NCBI GenBank assembly: GCA_030141605.1
Contig: JAQGDQ010001383.1
Coordinates: forward strand, 1 to 43,438
Source of the DNA: Tubiluchus corallicola
Taxonomy: Eukaryota > Priapulida > Priapulimorpha > Priapulimorphida > Tubiluchidae
Length of the DNA stretch: 43,438 bases
Direction of reading: 5' to 3'
Made by a program: the position numbers and the translations under genes. The notes beneath the pieces were generated by a model. That model was not told the origin of the DNA, searched no databases, and was given only the letters and a program-made list of their open reading frames with translations. Below are positions 32,901-43,438 of this stretch, one piece after another. Numbering within the stretch: position 1 is the first letter of the stretch; each line of letters opens with the position of its first letter.

Positions 32901-35900
32901 TTTGGCTAGAAACTATTCTGTTAAACTTTTCACCTAATGCATTTTATGGAAGCGCTGTCTGAAGTAGAAAGTATAAAAATATTTTTGGTTTTAGGATAAC
33001 AGCATAAGCAATTGCACGCACTTGAGATTTGGCATTAGCAGTTTATTTTTTTCTGCTGTAGAGATCAATTTTCCCTATAGAAATATATCTTTAAGAATCT
33101 GAAAAATAATCCACTTGCTAAACTTGTTTGCAGAAATACAAACGAAAGGAATACAAAGAAAACCGTTAATTAGAATTAGAATTAGAATTAATTATTTAAT
33201 TAGAAGTTTGTAAAATTTATTCCCCCTGTCCAATTCGTACATTTTACCTGATGTATTTCGTGCAAACTGCGGCCCTGCACTCCAAGGCCAAAATTAAAGA
33301 AAAATTTTTCATTTGACATTCAAAGAGGTAACGATTTTTTTAACCTTCGGCCTTCATAATTAATATCATTTTATTTCATGTTTTAATGATTTCTTGACCA
33401 ATCTTAATTAAAATATATTTCTCGTCAATTTATTTTTGGTTCTAACTTGGAGTTATATATTTATCTAATTTGTATATACAAGTATAGTCGTTAAGACACC
33501 ATTTTTTCTTTCTATGACGTTGACTAAAAGTTTATCTTAAAATGCGGATTGTGTGAAGTAACTGCGTTGTTTGAACTTTTGCCTACCAGAAGAAGTTTGC
33601 TAAGATTTATAACACTTAACTCACAGAAATGTTGACTCTACTATTATTAATGTGTTTTTGTATGAAGTGTTTTCTGTGCTAAACGAAAATAAGTTCTTTC
33701 TGCACTTAGAGAATGTGGTCTGACCATAAAATTTTTAAAAAGTAATGTGGATAAATATTTGTACATTATTTTTCCTTTTTTCAAAGAATATGCTACAAAG
33801 AGGTGGACTGAAACACCATCCCCTTCTTTCCTTTATTCCTGTAAAAAGCAATTCAGACACAAAACGATATTAATTTATTTTACCAAAATGTTTACTCCCG
33901 TAAGCATTCAAAATGCACTGATCTCCCGTTATAGCATCTTTGTAATGTCTGGTCAACAGATCTAAAATTTTGGAAGCAAAGTCAACATCACGCATCTTCT
34001 TCAGATCCATTAGCAGCACTCCAGCATTAAAACCTGAATACAAGATAAAAGCAATGTTTGATGAATTGCAAAGTCACATCGCTAGCTTTAGTGAATCACC
34101 TGTGGTTAATTAATAATTGTTGTCGTTTTGCTGTTCGTTCTCAATATTGTGTCATTCACGTTCCCAGATGCAGAATGTCTTATTGCATATCAAATTTCTT
34201 CCCTCTGCCAATTCTGATTTATTCAATTGATCTGATCTAAATGTACAATTGTATTGACACAATAAACTCGTTACAATTAAATATCATTAGCCTGCGTTTT
34301 AGAAATGGAGGAAGCCACCAGGCATGAATTTGACAGTTGTCCACGCTAATTAGTCACTTCTAATGTGTTAGGGATAGGGTCAAAAGTATTAAAATCAAAA
34401 ATTAGTAGTCTAAATGAAAAAGAACATCAGTTGTTTTGACAATCTTTGACACTATTCCACATATCGATCACTCTGTTTGTAAAAGAATATTTAGAAGCAT
34501 CAGTATTTAAAACACCATGGCAAATTTCTAACAAAAAATTATCTGCGGAATTCTTTATTGGAAAACTATAATGTAACCTCAGTGTTTTAAGAATACTGCT
34601 TAAGTGTTGTTGTAGAAAAAAGAAAACTTTTCAGGAACTTAAACAGTGGAAGTGTTTGGAAAATCTAGTTTCTTCTCATCTATCTATAATCTAGATCAAC
34701 TTCGTGAAATATATGCTTTATCTACTTTAGTAAAGGAAAGTAAAATCTTACTTGGAATTCATACTTGTCAAGGTGGAGGTCAAGTGAATTTTGTCAACAA
34801 AAATAGCCTGTCATTTTTTATGGCTTAAGTAGCCGATTATTTGAGCAATTGCTAGCAATGTATAGTTGTAATCTGTCATTTATGAAACATTAGGTGTTAA
34901 TTTGATAATCGCAGAAATTTTGTAAGCTCATTGGCTAAAAAAATTTTGAACAAAAATAATCAATAAATTTACCTGATATCCCAAAAAGATTGCCTTTCAT
35001 TCTGCTAATTTTGTATAAAGTGCCAGGCTTGCCATTATTTTCCATTACAACTCCCAACATCTGATTTTTGTTCATTTTGTCAAAATAAGACCACAACTGC
35101 TCGAGGGGTCTTGCAATAATGATATCTACATCCACGTATAATGCCTTGTCAATGGTTAGTAAAATATCCTGTAATATGCATTAAAAATAGTTTTTAATAA
35201 AGCCTCAGGTTTTTTACCACCTGTTGTTGATGTACACACACCCTGGAAAGATAAGAAAGATTAGACTAGAATGATATACAATCATCGGGGACAGTGTACA
35301 TATACTTTGCTAGTCTGCAAATGTGCTTTTACTATAACTACATAAAATAATAAAATTTACTATAGATAAGCCTGCCTTCAGTTACCTCAATAAAAACGAT
35401 ATTATTAGTAACCGGTTACGATTGCAACTGTTATAAAATCTCTAAGAGAACCAAATATCTCAAAATGGTTATTCCTGCTTGATATCTGGCAAATGACTAT
35501 AGCCCATGCCAACTCACACATTACTAAAGATAGACTTCGTTGCAATTACTCCAAGACATTCTAATGAGTTTTGTGATAGTCATTATTGTGTATTTTGACT
35601 TTGGAACAGGAAGCATGAATTATTTCCAAAGAAATTTGCATCAGATTTTGCCGATTAATTAGAATGATGCAATACCAGTTATAAGTGGATTCAACGAACC
35701 ATTTGCTCCACCTTTACCGATGGGCTAATAGATATCGATGCTTACCCACAATCTAGTTATGTGTTAATTGTTAAAATATCTTATACAAAATTTAATTGGC
35801 GTGAATTTCTCGATGAGTTTATAACAAACATTTAGTTAAATTCTTTAGCATGTTTAGCCTAAACACAAGACCAAACAACAAGGAAAATGTCTTCATACTT

Positions 35901-38900
35901 AAGTAAGGAAACCATGCAGTCAAAAACACCTTTAGTTATTGTAGTAAGTGCTTGCTTCAAGATGTTAAGCAAAACGTCGTTAAACGAAGCCAAAACTTCC
36001 TTTGAAAGTAATGTAAAAGAATTTGGATACATTCTAGAGTCAAAAATCAATGCTGATTAACTCATTTAAATTAAACCTTTTATGAGTTTCTTTATAGTTT
36101 CTTCTATTTAATTTATTTCTGCTTGCTTAATCTGTCTAATCCACATATATTTCTTACCAATAGGCCTATGTAACAAGCTAGTGGTTTCTGATTCATTAAG
36201 GTTTAAGCCTAGGAAGCCTGTAAGCAATAAGTACTGCAGAGTCGAAGCCAAGCACTTCGTGACGTGACCTGTGTCATCGTATGCTGGAGCACTGAATTAT
36301 TTAGTTTATTTACACAATTTATTAACACTCAATAGCAAAAGACAGGGTATCATTTACCATGTAATCTGATTGCTATAATAATCTATAACATAATCTTTAC
36401 TTAAAGTTGGCTTTAAGTTTGCTGCTAGAGTTTCGCATAACGTTTGTTCACAGGTCTGGCTTGACAGACTTAAAAAAGTTTTTGACAAATGAAAATTGGC
36501 TTTTGGCAAAGAAAAAGCATCAACGTTAAAATGAAATGTGGATCATTAAACAAAAAATGTGTTAAATGTTCAGCATCATTAAAATGTAACGTCGCTAAAT
36601 GGGGAGTCATTAAGCGAGAATTTATTGCGTAATAGCCTTTAATTGCCATTAAAATATATTGATAATCATTTGGTCTAAATTGTTGATCAATTAGTTTTAT
36701 TAGTAAAAGTAATAAAACACTGTTAGAGGGGAATACATTACTGAAAAGAGTAGAAACAAAAATAAGTGAAGAATGAAATTAAAATGTGTTTACAGCTATT
36801 AACAAAAATTAGAGTTAAGATTCATTTAGCTAATATGACCGTTTGCATTGAAATTCGGAGTTGGTGTGCATGTGGTGTGGTATCATTTCATATTTGGCTA
36901 ATTTTAGTGATTTTAACTTTTTCTTACATCGGAAAAGCAAAGGTATGAATTCAGGTCCAGAACAAGTAGTATTCATATAACTTATATGCAATTAGTAGAA
37001 ATTATTTGTTTTTGTCTGTTTGGAACATGTAATCATGGTGTGGTAGTAGGTGAAATTGTTTCAAGTTGACTACACCAAAAATAGATATGCAACATCAAAA
37101 CAACTAGCTAGAGAACCATTCTGATCTTTATATATACATGCAGAGTTCTTGGCTTTATTGTAATGGCGAGTTCAGCATAGAAACTTTTCTCGCAACATCT
37201 TCTACAACTTCTCTCTGGCAGTAAGCTCGCAGATGTTGCGAGACATGTTGCAAGAGAAGTTATCAAGCCATTCACACCTGCAGGTTTACTCTCAGGAGGA
37301 AGCTACTCAGAAAGTTGCGAGAAAACTTTACATCTAAATTAATAATTTAGTGATAGCGCAATAAATTAGTGATTAACATCTATGAAATGAATTGCCATCT
37401 TACTGTTTTTATTATTGTTGTTGTTGCTAAAGCTATTCAACACTGGGTACAAAATTTTTAAGGAAATCTCCCTTATGCCCTTATAACAAACTTTTAAGTG
37501 CATTGTCAATTTTAAAAACACAAAGAAGCTTAACAACAACAAAAAAAGCACACATCACTCTTTCTCTCAGTTCGGTTCTCATATAACAAATTTGTTATTT
37601 ATAACATGTTTATTTTATTTTGATCATTTAGATTTGCAAAAATAACTTGATTTGAAACTTGTAATTTGCAAAAGCAATTGCATAACAGAAAATGTAATAA
37701 TTCGCTTAGCTTACTACTTAGTTTAAAACTTACTGTTAGGAAGAGTCTAACAGCAGATCCACGTCTGAAGAAATCTATCCATTCTGCTGGTACTGCATCT
37801 ATTCCATAGAAGTTCAGACTGACAAATTTCTTGCTTCTCTGTGCAGTTAGCTAAAACACATTTGATATTACGTAGCTGATGTTAACAGAACGTATAATTT
37901 AGGTGAATGACTGAAATTTTTCACACTAGATTTAAGTATTCACAATTATATAATTTGTATCTTCGCATCTGTATCAACCAGTGTGATGAAGACTTAATTT
38001 AGTATTTTCTAATTAATAGTGAAAGTTCTTTACTTTCAACTTGTAACTAATTTATTATACCATAAATAATCAAAAATAATGTATTAGAAAGTAAAACACA
38101 GATAAGAGAGCTTGAACAGCTCAGAATACATCTGCCTTAGGGACACTATGCCCTGCATCATCAGTGGTCTTATAAATTAGCACCAAGCAACAGCAAGGAC
38201 CATCCCGCCCGATAGTAGGGAAGTGATCCATAACTTTTGATTCACAAAGTTCATGCTCCCTGCAGAAAATATTCTTGTATCCCACGGGATACAATGTGTA
38301 TGAAAGGGTTAATTAACATAATGCTCTTGATAGTAGTTTTGACTTTATGTTTACGTGTTTCAGCTCGGAAAAAGGTTAAGATTAAGATTGAGATTGTTTA
38401 TTCATCTCCTTTAAGTTTTACAGTACAAGATCTTTGAAACAAAGTTAAAATCTGTCAAGTGAAGCATTTCAAAAGGGTATGTGTTATGAGTGGGTAACGA
38501 GTTCCACAGTTTTACACACTGGCACTTTAATGATTTTTTTACCCAGTGAAGCATTAACATAATAAAATTACTTGCAGCAACCTGGTATAATGTGTACGAA
38601 CATTAGCAACAGTGGTAAAATAATTTGCATATAGGTCAGGAAGTATTTGTTGTTCAAATTTAACCATACGTTTAGAGGTATTACTCTAATTTATGTATGT
38701 CAGAATAATTTGAGGTAACTGAGTTAAGCATTAGAAGGTGTGGCATGATCTCCAAATTTAGCAAACGCAATTATCTTAACTGTAATATTTCGTCACGTAA
38801 TCAAAGGCGTTATCGTTACTGTACTGGAGCATAAATTAGTGCGTAATATATTAGTGTAAGTTTGCTTAAGTCTACAAAATGCCTAAATTTTGATATAACA

Positions 38901-39981
38901 CCATTTTGTTTACCAGTTTTGTAAATTATGTGTTGGATATGTGCAGATCAATAATAAGGCCCAAATACTTGATACTAGTAACTTCATCTAAACATTGGTT
39001 ATTTATCTTTGGACACAATTTGCTTGGCATGTGAATGTCAGGTTTTATTTCGTTTCATTTAGGCTCGATTATCAAAAACTAAGTTTTTTTGTAATTGACT
39101 GTTAATTTATTGGCATTCATCCAAGGGTTTACCTTGTTTAGTTCATCACCACCTGATATATGCTAATCTGAAAAGGAAAAGGTTAGTACCAAAAGTCTTT
39201 TTTGAAAATTAGAACAATTAGGTAAGTCATTAATGTGTATTAGAACTAGCAGAGGTCAGAGAGTGGAGCCTTGGCATATACCGCGACTTATAGGTAGGGA
39301 TTTTCAGCGTATATCATTTACTACAGTAAACTGTTTGCTGTTAGCAAGATATGATGCAAAAAAGAAAATGCCAATCCTCTTATTCCATAATGCTCGAGTT
39401 TGTTTAGTAAAATTAAATGTTGAACCGCATCAAAGATAGATCTAGGAATATACCACACGTTACAGTTTTTCTATCGAACTGTTCGGGTAATTTATCTACA
39501 AGCTCGGAAACTGCTAAAGTTGTACAATGTTTTTATTTGAATCCAAATTGATGCTTTGACAGTAAATTATTAGTACTAACGATTTTCTCAAGCTTGCTAT
39601 ACATAAGTTTTTCAAATATTTCTGAAAGGGGTGATAATAAGGAGGTTTATGTTAATTTATAGAAAAAGGATTTAATTAAAAATCCTTGACGAAGCAGCCT
39701 AGATTTAGTGTTTACATTTAAGCATTTAGAAATCAGAATTCACGTTTTAAGAAAAATGCCAAAATGTTTAGCTTTTCTATGTGATATTATAATCACTAAT
39801 GCGTTGTTCTAACTTACGTTATTTACGTTTTGTAGCAGCTCTGATTTAGTGTCATCATTGTCACAAATAATGTGAAATCTCAATGGCACTGATGTTACCA
39901 TTAGAGCAGATTTTATTGTGTTCATTGCTTGCTCCATGTAAGTAGAATCTCTTCCCAGAAGTGTGATTGCTACGTCCAAGC
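26780..39981 (-). CDS. six-exon GT8 glycosyltransferase gene, glucoside-xylosyltransferase-like, 5' exon missing
   Basis: Exons on the minus strand are 39981-39818, 37850-37734, 35168-34973, 34033-33884, 32696-32509 and 26944-26780. All introns are GT/AG and all phases agree (entry 1; then 0, 0, 1, 1, 0), giving 326 codons plus two bases. Motifs run in the order of glucoside xylosyltransferases: KSALMVTS and RFHIICDND; EWIDFFRRGSAVRLFLT; ALYVDVDIIIARPLEQLW (DVD as DxD metal site); GFNAGVLLMDLKKM; GDQCILN; MFVLPCEWN; GILHG. Such enzymes transfer xylose from UDP-xylose to O-glucose on Notch EGF repeats; donor and acceptor here are inferred. The N-terminal cytoplasmic and membrane part must come from an exon upstream of 39981, which I did not find. 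The final exon is joined on phase and placement alone; otherwise the protein would end shortly after 32509 at a TAA (32499-32497). Introns hold a LINE, a MITE-like repeat, an LTR-like repeat and a minisatellite. Confidence 0.8.
27528..27905 (+). repeat. nested minisatellite (16-bp units in an 82-83 bp higher-order repeat)
   Basis: Basic units of about 16 bases are variants of GTTTGAAGTGCTTGGT, GTTTGCATTGCTTGCC and ACTTGCACTGCTTGGT. Five of them form a larger unit marked by GTTTTTGCTCCACGTGGT at 27661, 27743 and 27826, spaced 82 and 83 bases. The array lies in the last intron of the GT8 gene. A 182-codon minus-strand frame spans it with HFKHQAVQVASNAN repeats. Since 82-83 is not a multiple of three, this is judged a by-product. 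Confidence 0.9.
28925..29508 (-). repeat. LTR-like dispersed repeat, copy 2
   Basis: Same orientation as, and similar to, 3225-3955. Read on the minus strand it begins TGTTAAGGGTCAGTACCAG and ends near TAATAAACC then AATTTAACA. That gives TG...CA-type ends with short inverted repeats and a polyadenylation hexamer near the 3' side. The flanking bases do not form an obvious target duplication. It lies within the last intron of the GT8 gene. Confidence 0.5.
29509..32508. other. intron of GT8 gene, no other feature
   Basis: The upstream part of the last intron. Short frames here (for example 30776-30967 plus, 31158-31352 minus) have no recognisable motifs. A C-rich run lies near 31934-31945. Confidence 0.45.
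32509..32696 (-). CDS. GT8 gene exon e (HG motif)
   Basis: 188 bases between a TTTGCAG acceptor and an AAT|GTAAGC donor, phase 1 to 0. It encodes RMFVLPCEWNIGMDIIR and GLGILHGTSRHFY; the His-Gly pair is a family 8 landmark. If the donor is not used, the frame stops at 32497. Confidence 0.85.
33884..34033 (-). CDS. GT8 gene exon d
   Basis: 150 bases between a TATTCAG acceptor and a TTTG|GTAAAA donor, phase 1 to 1. It encodes FNAGVLLMDLKKMRDVDF and GDQCILNAYGSKHF. These are the acceptor-site loop (GVNSGVMLMN in relatives) and the conserved DQ. Confidence 0.85.
34973..35168 (-). CDS. GT8 gene exon c (DxD motif)
   Basis: 196 bases between an ATTACAG acceptor and a TCAG|GTAAAT donor, phase 0 to 1. 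It encodes ALYVDVDIIIARPLEQLW, containing the DVD metal-binding motif, and continues to GNLFGIS. Confidence 0.85.
37181..37329. mobile_element. MITE-like inverted repeat
   Basis: AAACTTTTCTCGCAAC (37181-37196) and GTTGCGAGAAAACTTT (37314-37329) are inverted repeats matching at 15 of 16 positions. They enclose about 117 bases. Inside, AGATGTTGCGAGACATGTTGC (in parts, 37231-37251) repeats the same GTTGCGAG core. There is no coding capacity and target duplications are unclear. Small non-autonomous DNA transposons have this form. It lies in a GT8 intron. Confidence 0.5.
37734..37850 (-). CDS. GT8 gene exon b
   Basis: 117 bases, phase 0 to 0, between TTTTAG and GTAAGT. It encodes 39 residues with FVSLNFYGIDAVPAEW and SAVRLFLT, matching the segment just before the DxD motif in glucoside xylosyltransferases. 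A second possible acceptor 12 bases further in would remove four residues. Confidence 0.75.
38374..39645 (-). mobile_element. LINE relic, RT domain to 3' end, in GT8 intron
   Basis: On the minus strand, LMYSKLEKIVSTNNLLS, KHQFGF and then CGIFLDLS, KLEHYGIRGLAF and SRGICQGSTL match RT motifs of CR1/Jockey-like LINEs (normally FLDLSKAFD and PQGS). The YADD region is destroyed. WMNANKLTVNYKKT and SIKYLGLIIDL follow, and later VKLWNSLP. The 3' end is GGAGATGAATAAAC plus a short AATCTTAATCTTAACC tail (38374-38397). The end motif is shared with the LINE relic at 4186-5285. Many stops are present. Its orientation matches the host gene. Confidence 0.8.
39818..39981 (-). CDS. GT8 gene exon a (start of catalytic domain)
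   Basis: The acceptor is a pyrimidine-rich run ending in TTTGCAG before 39981, and the donor AAC|GTAAGT follows 39818. Entry is phase 1, exit phase 0. It encodes LDVAITLLGRDSTYMEQ through HIICDNDDTKSELLQNVNN, the first beta-alpha unit of the GT-A fold. The frame continues upstream of the acceptor as a hydrophobic stretch with only a GTG start, which I read as translated intron. Confidence 0.75.
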
Positions 39982-39999
39982 CTGCAAATTGCAAGACAA

Positions 40000-41580
40000 T
40001 TAGTGTAAAGTAGGCTATAAATGTAGTTGTGCTGGCCACTCTGGTGTCACCACCTGTTGCGCATTGGACGAATGATGCAGGAAATCAATAGAATAAGCCT
40101 TTTTCGCAGTTATGCTCAGTTGGTGTAGGTCAAAGGTTAAATGTACTTTAGAAACACGGCAAATGTGGCGTGATATGTTGGTAACACAAAGCCGTCTGCC
40201 GCACAGATCAGTAACGTCAGTTGTTTTACGCAAACTTCACCTGATTATACATTAGTCTGTGTGTAACACTGTGTAGACTGATTTACTGACTGGATCTTGC
40301 TTTGGAACAAAAATGTACTAGGCAAGGCTTTAGCTAGTTGTTAAAGCTGTTTGTATTAACATAGCATGTGCACAGAACTGCACGCAAATGCATTGTCTGC
40401 TGCACTTAACCTTTGGCCTTTTCAAGATCATCATTAATCCCTGGAACTGTGAAAAGTTTAACTGTGTATCGAATGAACGTTATCGGCCATCAACAAATAT
40501 GAAAGAAAGTAAAATAAATTATCGCATCATGTCAAGAAATAGAAATGTGTAAAGGTATTCGCAAGTAAAATAATGACAATCTCACCAAACAGAGCAAACC
40601 TTTCATGACTGCAGAGGCTCACCATAACAACCTAAGGTATAAAAGTGCGAGTGAACACGACATCTGTCAGTCCACGCTTGGCCTCTTATGGAGAAAACAT
40701 TGCGAAATGGATAAGGCAACATGAACTTCAAATAACAGCATCCAATGCCATTAACAACATCACGGCATCTGCTCAGCAGTAAGTGTCATCTGAAGTCTCG
40801 TGTAACCGTCTTCCATAAATATCTACATACTTTTCTATCATGCAACATTTCAAATGGTAAACTTATAAAATTGTTACTTTTTGAATTTCTTGGTTTTCTA
40901 TTGTTTTCTGGCCCCTGTGTATACCCAAGTATACAGCCAAGTATACCCTTATCCGTAATTCAGCTTAATTAGGTCTTAATCTGACCAAGTTTATTGTCTT
41001 ATTTAATCGAATTTCACCCAAGACATTTCCAGCTAGTGCCTCGCATCAGTCACCCAGGTAACTATAAGTGTAGCTGACAGCAGCAATGTTAGTGTGGAAG
41101 CTTCTAGCCACATTACGTTGACGTAATGTGCAGAATGGATTTTTAAGGACTTCAAAATTAGTGCTTTTTGTTAATTTTGTAGTCTCCAAAAGATAATATC
41201 AATTTTCACAGCAAGCATTTTCCATTCTGCTGTTAATTTTGTGAAATACGTCTGCTCACTATGTACTTATTATCACATACACACAAATTTAGCAATAGCT
41301 GAGAGAAATGAATTATTTAAAACCATCATCTTGTGTTCAAGTTTCGACTGGTGAGGAATTTTTCAGCGTCTCCTTTCTTTCTTCAACATATTTCAATAAT
41401 GGGAGAAATAAACTCCAATGGTTTAAGAACATTCTGGTATTCACCGTAGTAATCTAATTAGTTATATTAATTGTTTCATAAAAGCTGTAGTTTTGTTCTC
41501 TTACGACAATGTCATTGACAAATTTCAAAAGCGCAAAGACTTATTTCCAGACCTCGCTTCATCCTGACATTCACAGTCAA
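40000..41580. other. upstream region of GT8 gene, first exon not found
   Basis: The missing N-terminal exon should be here or beyond the window. I looked for a minus-strand ATG followed by a membrane segment and a phase-1 donor and found none I could support. No mobile element recognised. Confidence 0.35.
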
Positions 41581-41584
41581 AATC

Positions 41585-42140
41585 TAATTATTAAAAGTCG
41601 GACAAAGTTGAAGACTTTACATAGGAAGATGTTAGGTATATTGTTTAAATAAAGGCAAAATAATAACGGACCTAGTAATTTTCCTTGTGGAATACCTCTG
41701 TTTAATGTGGCCAAGTCTGAAAAGTTGATTGTATCTAACTTTACACGTTATTCTCTATCTTTAAAATAGTTTTATTTCATTTATACGAATGTACAATCAA
41801 ATCCGATTTGTTTCATTATGCCTAAAAGTAATTTTTGATTAACACTATTGAACGTCTTACTGATATTTAAAAATGTAGCTAAAATGTACTGTTTATTGTC
41901 GAAACTATGCCTCAGATTTTCTGCAGTGTGTATTAGAGCATCAATGGTTGAATGGAAACCACTCTGATGTTTTTATAAAACCTTGTGTCTATTTGCGAAT
42001 GAACTTATTGAATAATGTATTTTTCATTCATAAACTTTGCCAAAACAATATATTACGGAAATTGGGCTCTAATTTATGGGGTCATATGTTGAATCTTTAT
42101 TGTGGATCATAGTCACGTTTTGCCCATTTATATACAGTAG
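41585..42140 (-). mobile_element. LINE relic, RT fragment
   Basis: The minus strand contains HSTIDALIHTAENLRHSF, ATFLNISKTFNSVNQKLLL (normally FLDxSKAFDxVxH) and LNRGIPQGKLLGPLLFCLYL, the conserved PQG motif region of LINE RT. There are several stops. The catalytic FADD region is not seen. It differs in sequence from the relic at 38374-39645, so it is probably another family. Confidence 0.8.
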
Positions 42141-43438
42141 GAAATTTGCCTTTCATAAGTATCTGACTAATGTAAGATAGTAAGAAATTTGAAGGGAATG
42201 TCAGATGGTCCACTATCCTGAAATTTAGAACAGAGAAGGTTTGACATGGTAGTACTTCTCTCCTCGAAACCAATGCGAATCAATATAAAACTGACTATGC
42301 GGAAAACGTAATTAGACAAATAAAACTCCTTACCTCCACGATGTCACGAAAAATTGCGAGAAGGCACCTTTTTGCATTCGTATGTAGGTTCCTATATTCG
42401 TATGAAAATTTGTGGAGCAATGGTGTAAAATATAGCACGAGATAATTGTTCGTTAAATTCCTCACCAATGCTTTGCGATTATATTTACTTTTGATTTCTG
42501 ATTTGCGTTTCTGCTGCACATTACCATGGTTTTTTTTTCTTCATAAGTGAGCCACAAGAAACCATTTATCCCATTCATTGATGGTGATTCTGTACGAAAC
42601 GCATTTTTGCTAATGTTATTGCCTAACAGCCTAAACAAGCCGTTAAATCTTTCACGAAGTAGTAAAAACATTAAGAAATACAACAACTGGACTTGACTTG
42701 TGACTTAATAATCATATTGAGAATATTGAATCGCAGTGTTGTTGCCATCGATTCGCAATTTTTCTAGCTGTTTAACTGTGAAATACGTTGTTGCTTATAG
42801 TAAAATTCCCGTACACACATCTATAAGGCATATTAAGTTTCATTATCTAACAAATCACAAATCAAAATTCATTATTATGTAAAAATTTGATGCATTATGC
42901 AACATACTATTGTATGTTTGGCCGTCGTACGTTACTGGAGCTGTGGCTGGATGTGGTCTAATTGTTGGACTGAGACTGCTTTTCTGCTCTAGAGGTCGCT
43001 CTGTTTCCAGCTCAGTTGGCTGTCTGGAGACGGAATGTGTTTAAAGTTTTACCTCTGGCCTGCATACGTCTGATTTAATCCAATACTTAACCTGGGGCTG
43101 GTCGGTCTGGTACGTTTTATATGGCCTGAGTGTGTGGCAGAGGAAAGCATCTCGTTGGTTGGAGAAGAAATGTACTGAACGGCAACAATGGAATCAACAA
43201 ATTAATACGACAGCTGCTGACTGCACTGATGCAGAGATAAACATAGACATCACAATATTGCATGTTCTGAATGTATACCGAAAATGACATTAATTATCAA
43301 TTACAAAAATTTTTTAGAAAAGAATGTATCTAGAATAGTTAAAAGAAGTGATCTAAATAAAAATAAATGCTGCGCCCAGCGAAAATGCTGGCCAGATAAG
43401 GAATGGTTTATAGTCAATTTAAAGCAGCCCACAACCTA
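42141..43438. other. no gene seen
   Basis: Minus-strand frames at 42295-42519 and 42462-42686 overlap and begin with GTG or TTG only. Possible donors (GTAAGG near 42338, GTAATG near 42525) exist, but neither leaves in the phase the GT8 gene needs, and no motif supports coding. Confidence 0.35.

Noticed and set aside
39982-40039. Hydrophobic N-terminus of the 76-codon frame at 39809-40039 as a signal peptide or membrane anchor
   Set aside because: It starts with GTG, not ATG. It coincides with a pyrimidine-rich tract ending in TTTGCAG, so it is intron read as protein.
42295-42686. Minus-strand frames as the missing N-terminal exon of the GT8 gene
   Set aside because: No suitable ATG followed by a membrane segment. 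The candidate donors leave in phase 0, while the next exon needs phase 1.

Overview
This is a piece of a metazoan nuclear genome. It is AT-rich and gene-poor, with spliced exons bounded by GT/AG and dense relics of LINEs, tRNA-derived SINEs, LTR retrotransposons, minisatellites and microsatellites. An intact-looking UDP-galactopyranose mutase (UGM) argues against a vertebrate, since vertebrates lack this enzyme. Together with the repeat mix it suggests an invertebrate, probably marine. I cannot name the species.

Three protein-coding loci stand out, all on the minus strand. (1) 1550-2761 is a single-exon family 8 glycosyltransferase (GT8), a type II membrane protein of glucoside-xylosyltransferase type. 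(2) 6509-7917 is an intronless UGM-like flavoenzyme whose two halves lie in different frames, broken at a run of five G. An inverted partial copy at 13219-13948 carries the same break at the same place. (3) 26780-39981 is a second glucoside-xylosyltransferase-like GT8 gene. I assembled it from six exons whose splice phases all agree; the exon encoding its N-terminus was not found. All three belong to sugar-nucleotide or glycan chemistry, but the sequence does not show that they work together. One further orphan exon (9614-9723) and one possible terminal exon (10980-11197) are unassigned.

Layout: 0-6 kb holds a SINE, the single-exon GT8, an LTR-like repeat, a LINE 3' end and a second SINE. 6.5-14 kb holds UGM, the orphan exons and the inverted truncated UGM copy, which is fused to a SINE tail. 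15.5-19.05 kb is a fold-back-like structure: one ~52-53 bp minisatellite lies in opposite orientations at the two ends, enclosing a decayed BEL/Pao retrotransposon. 19.2-21.6 kb holds two LINE relics and a SINE head. 23.4-26.2 kb is a decayed Ty3/Gypsy polyprotein. 26.8-40 kb is the six-exon GT8 gene, whose introns carry a nested minisatellite, the second LTR-like repeat, a MITE-like inverted repeat and a LINE. 41.6-42.1 kb is another LINE relic.

The observations most worth following are the frame break shared by both UGM copies and the inverted minisatellite arms.
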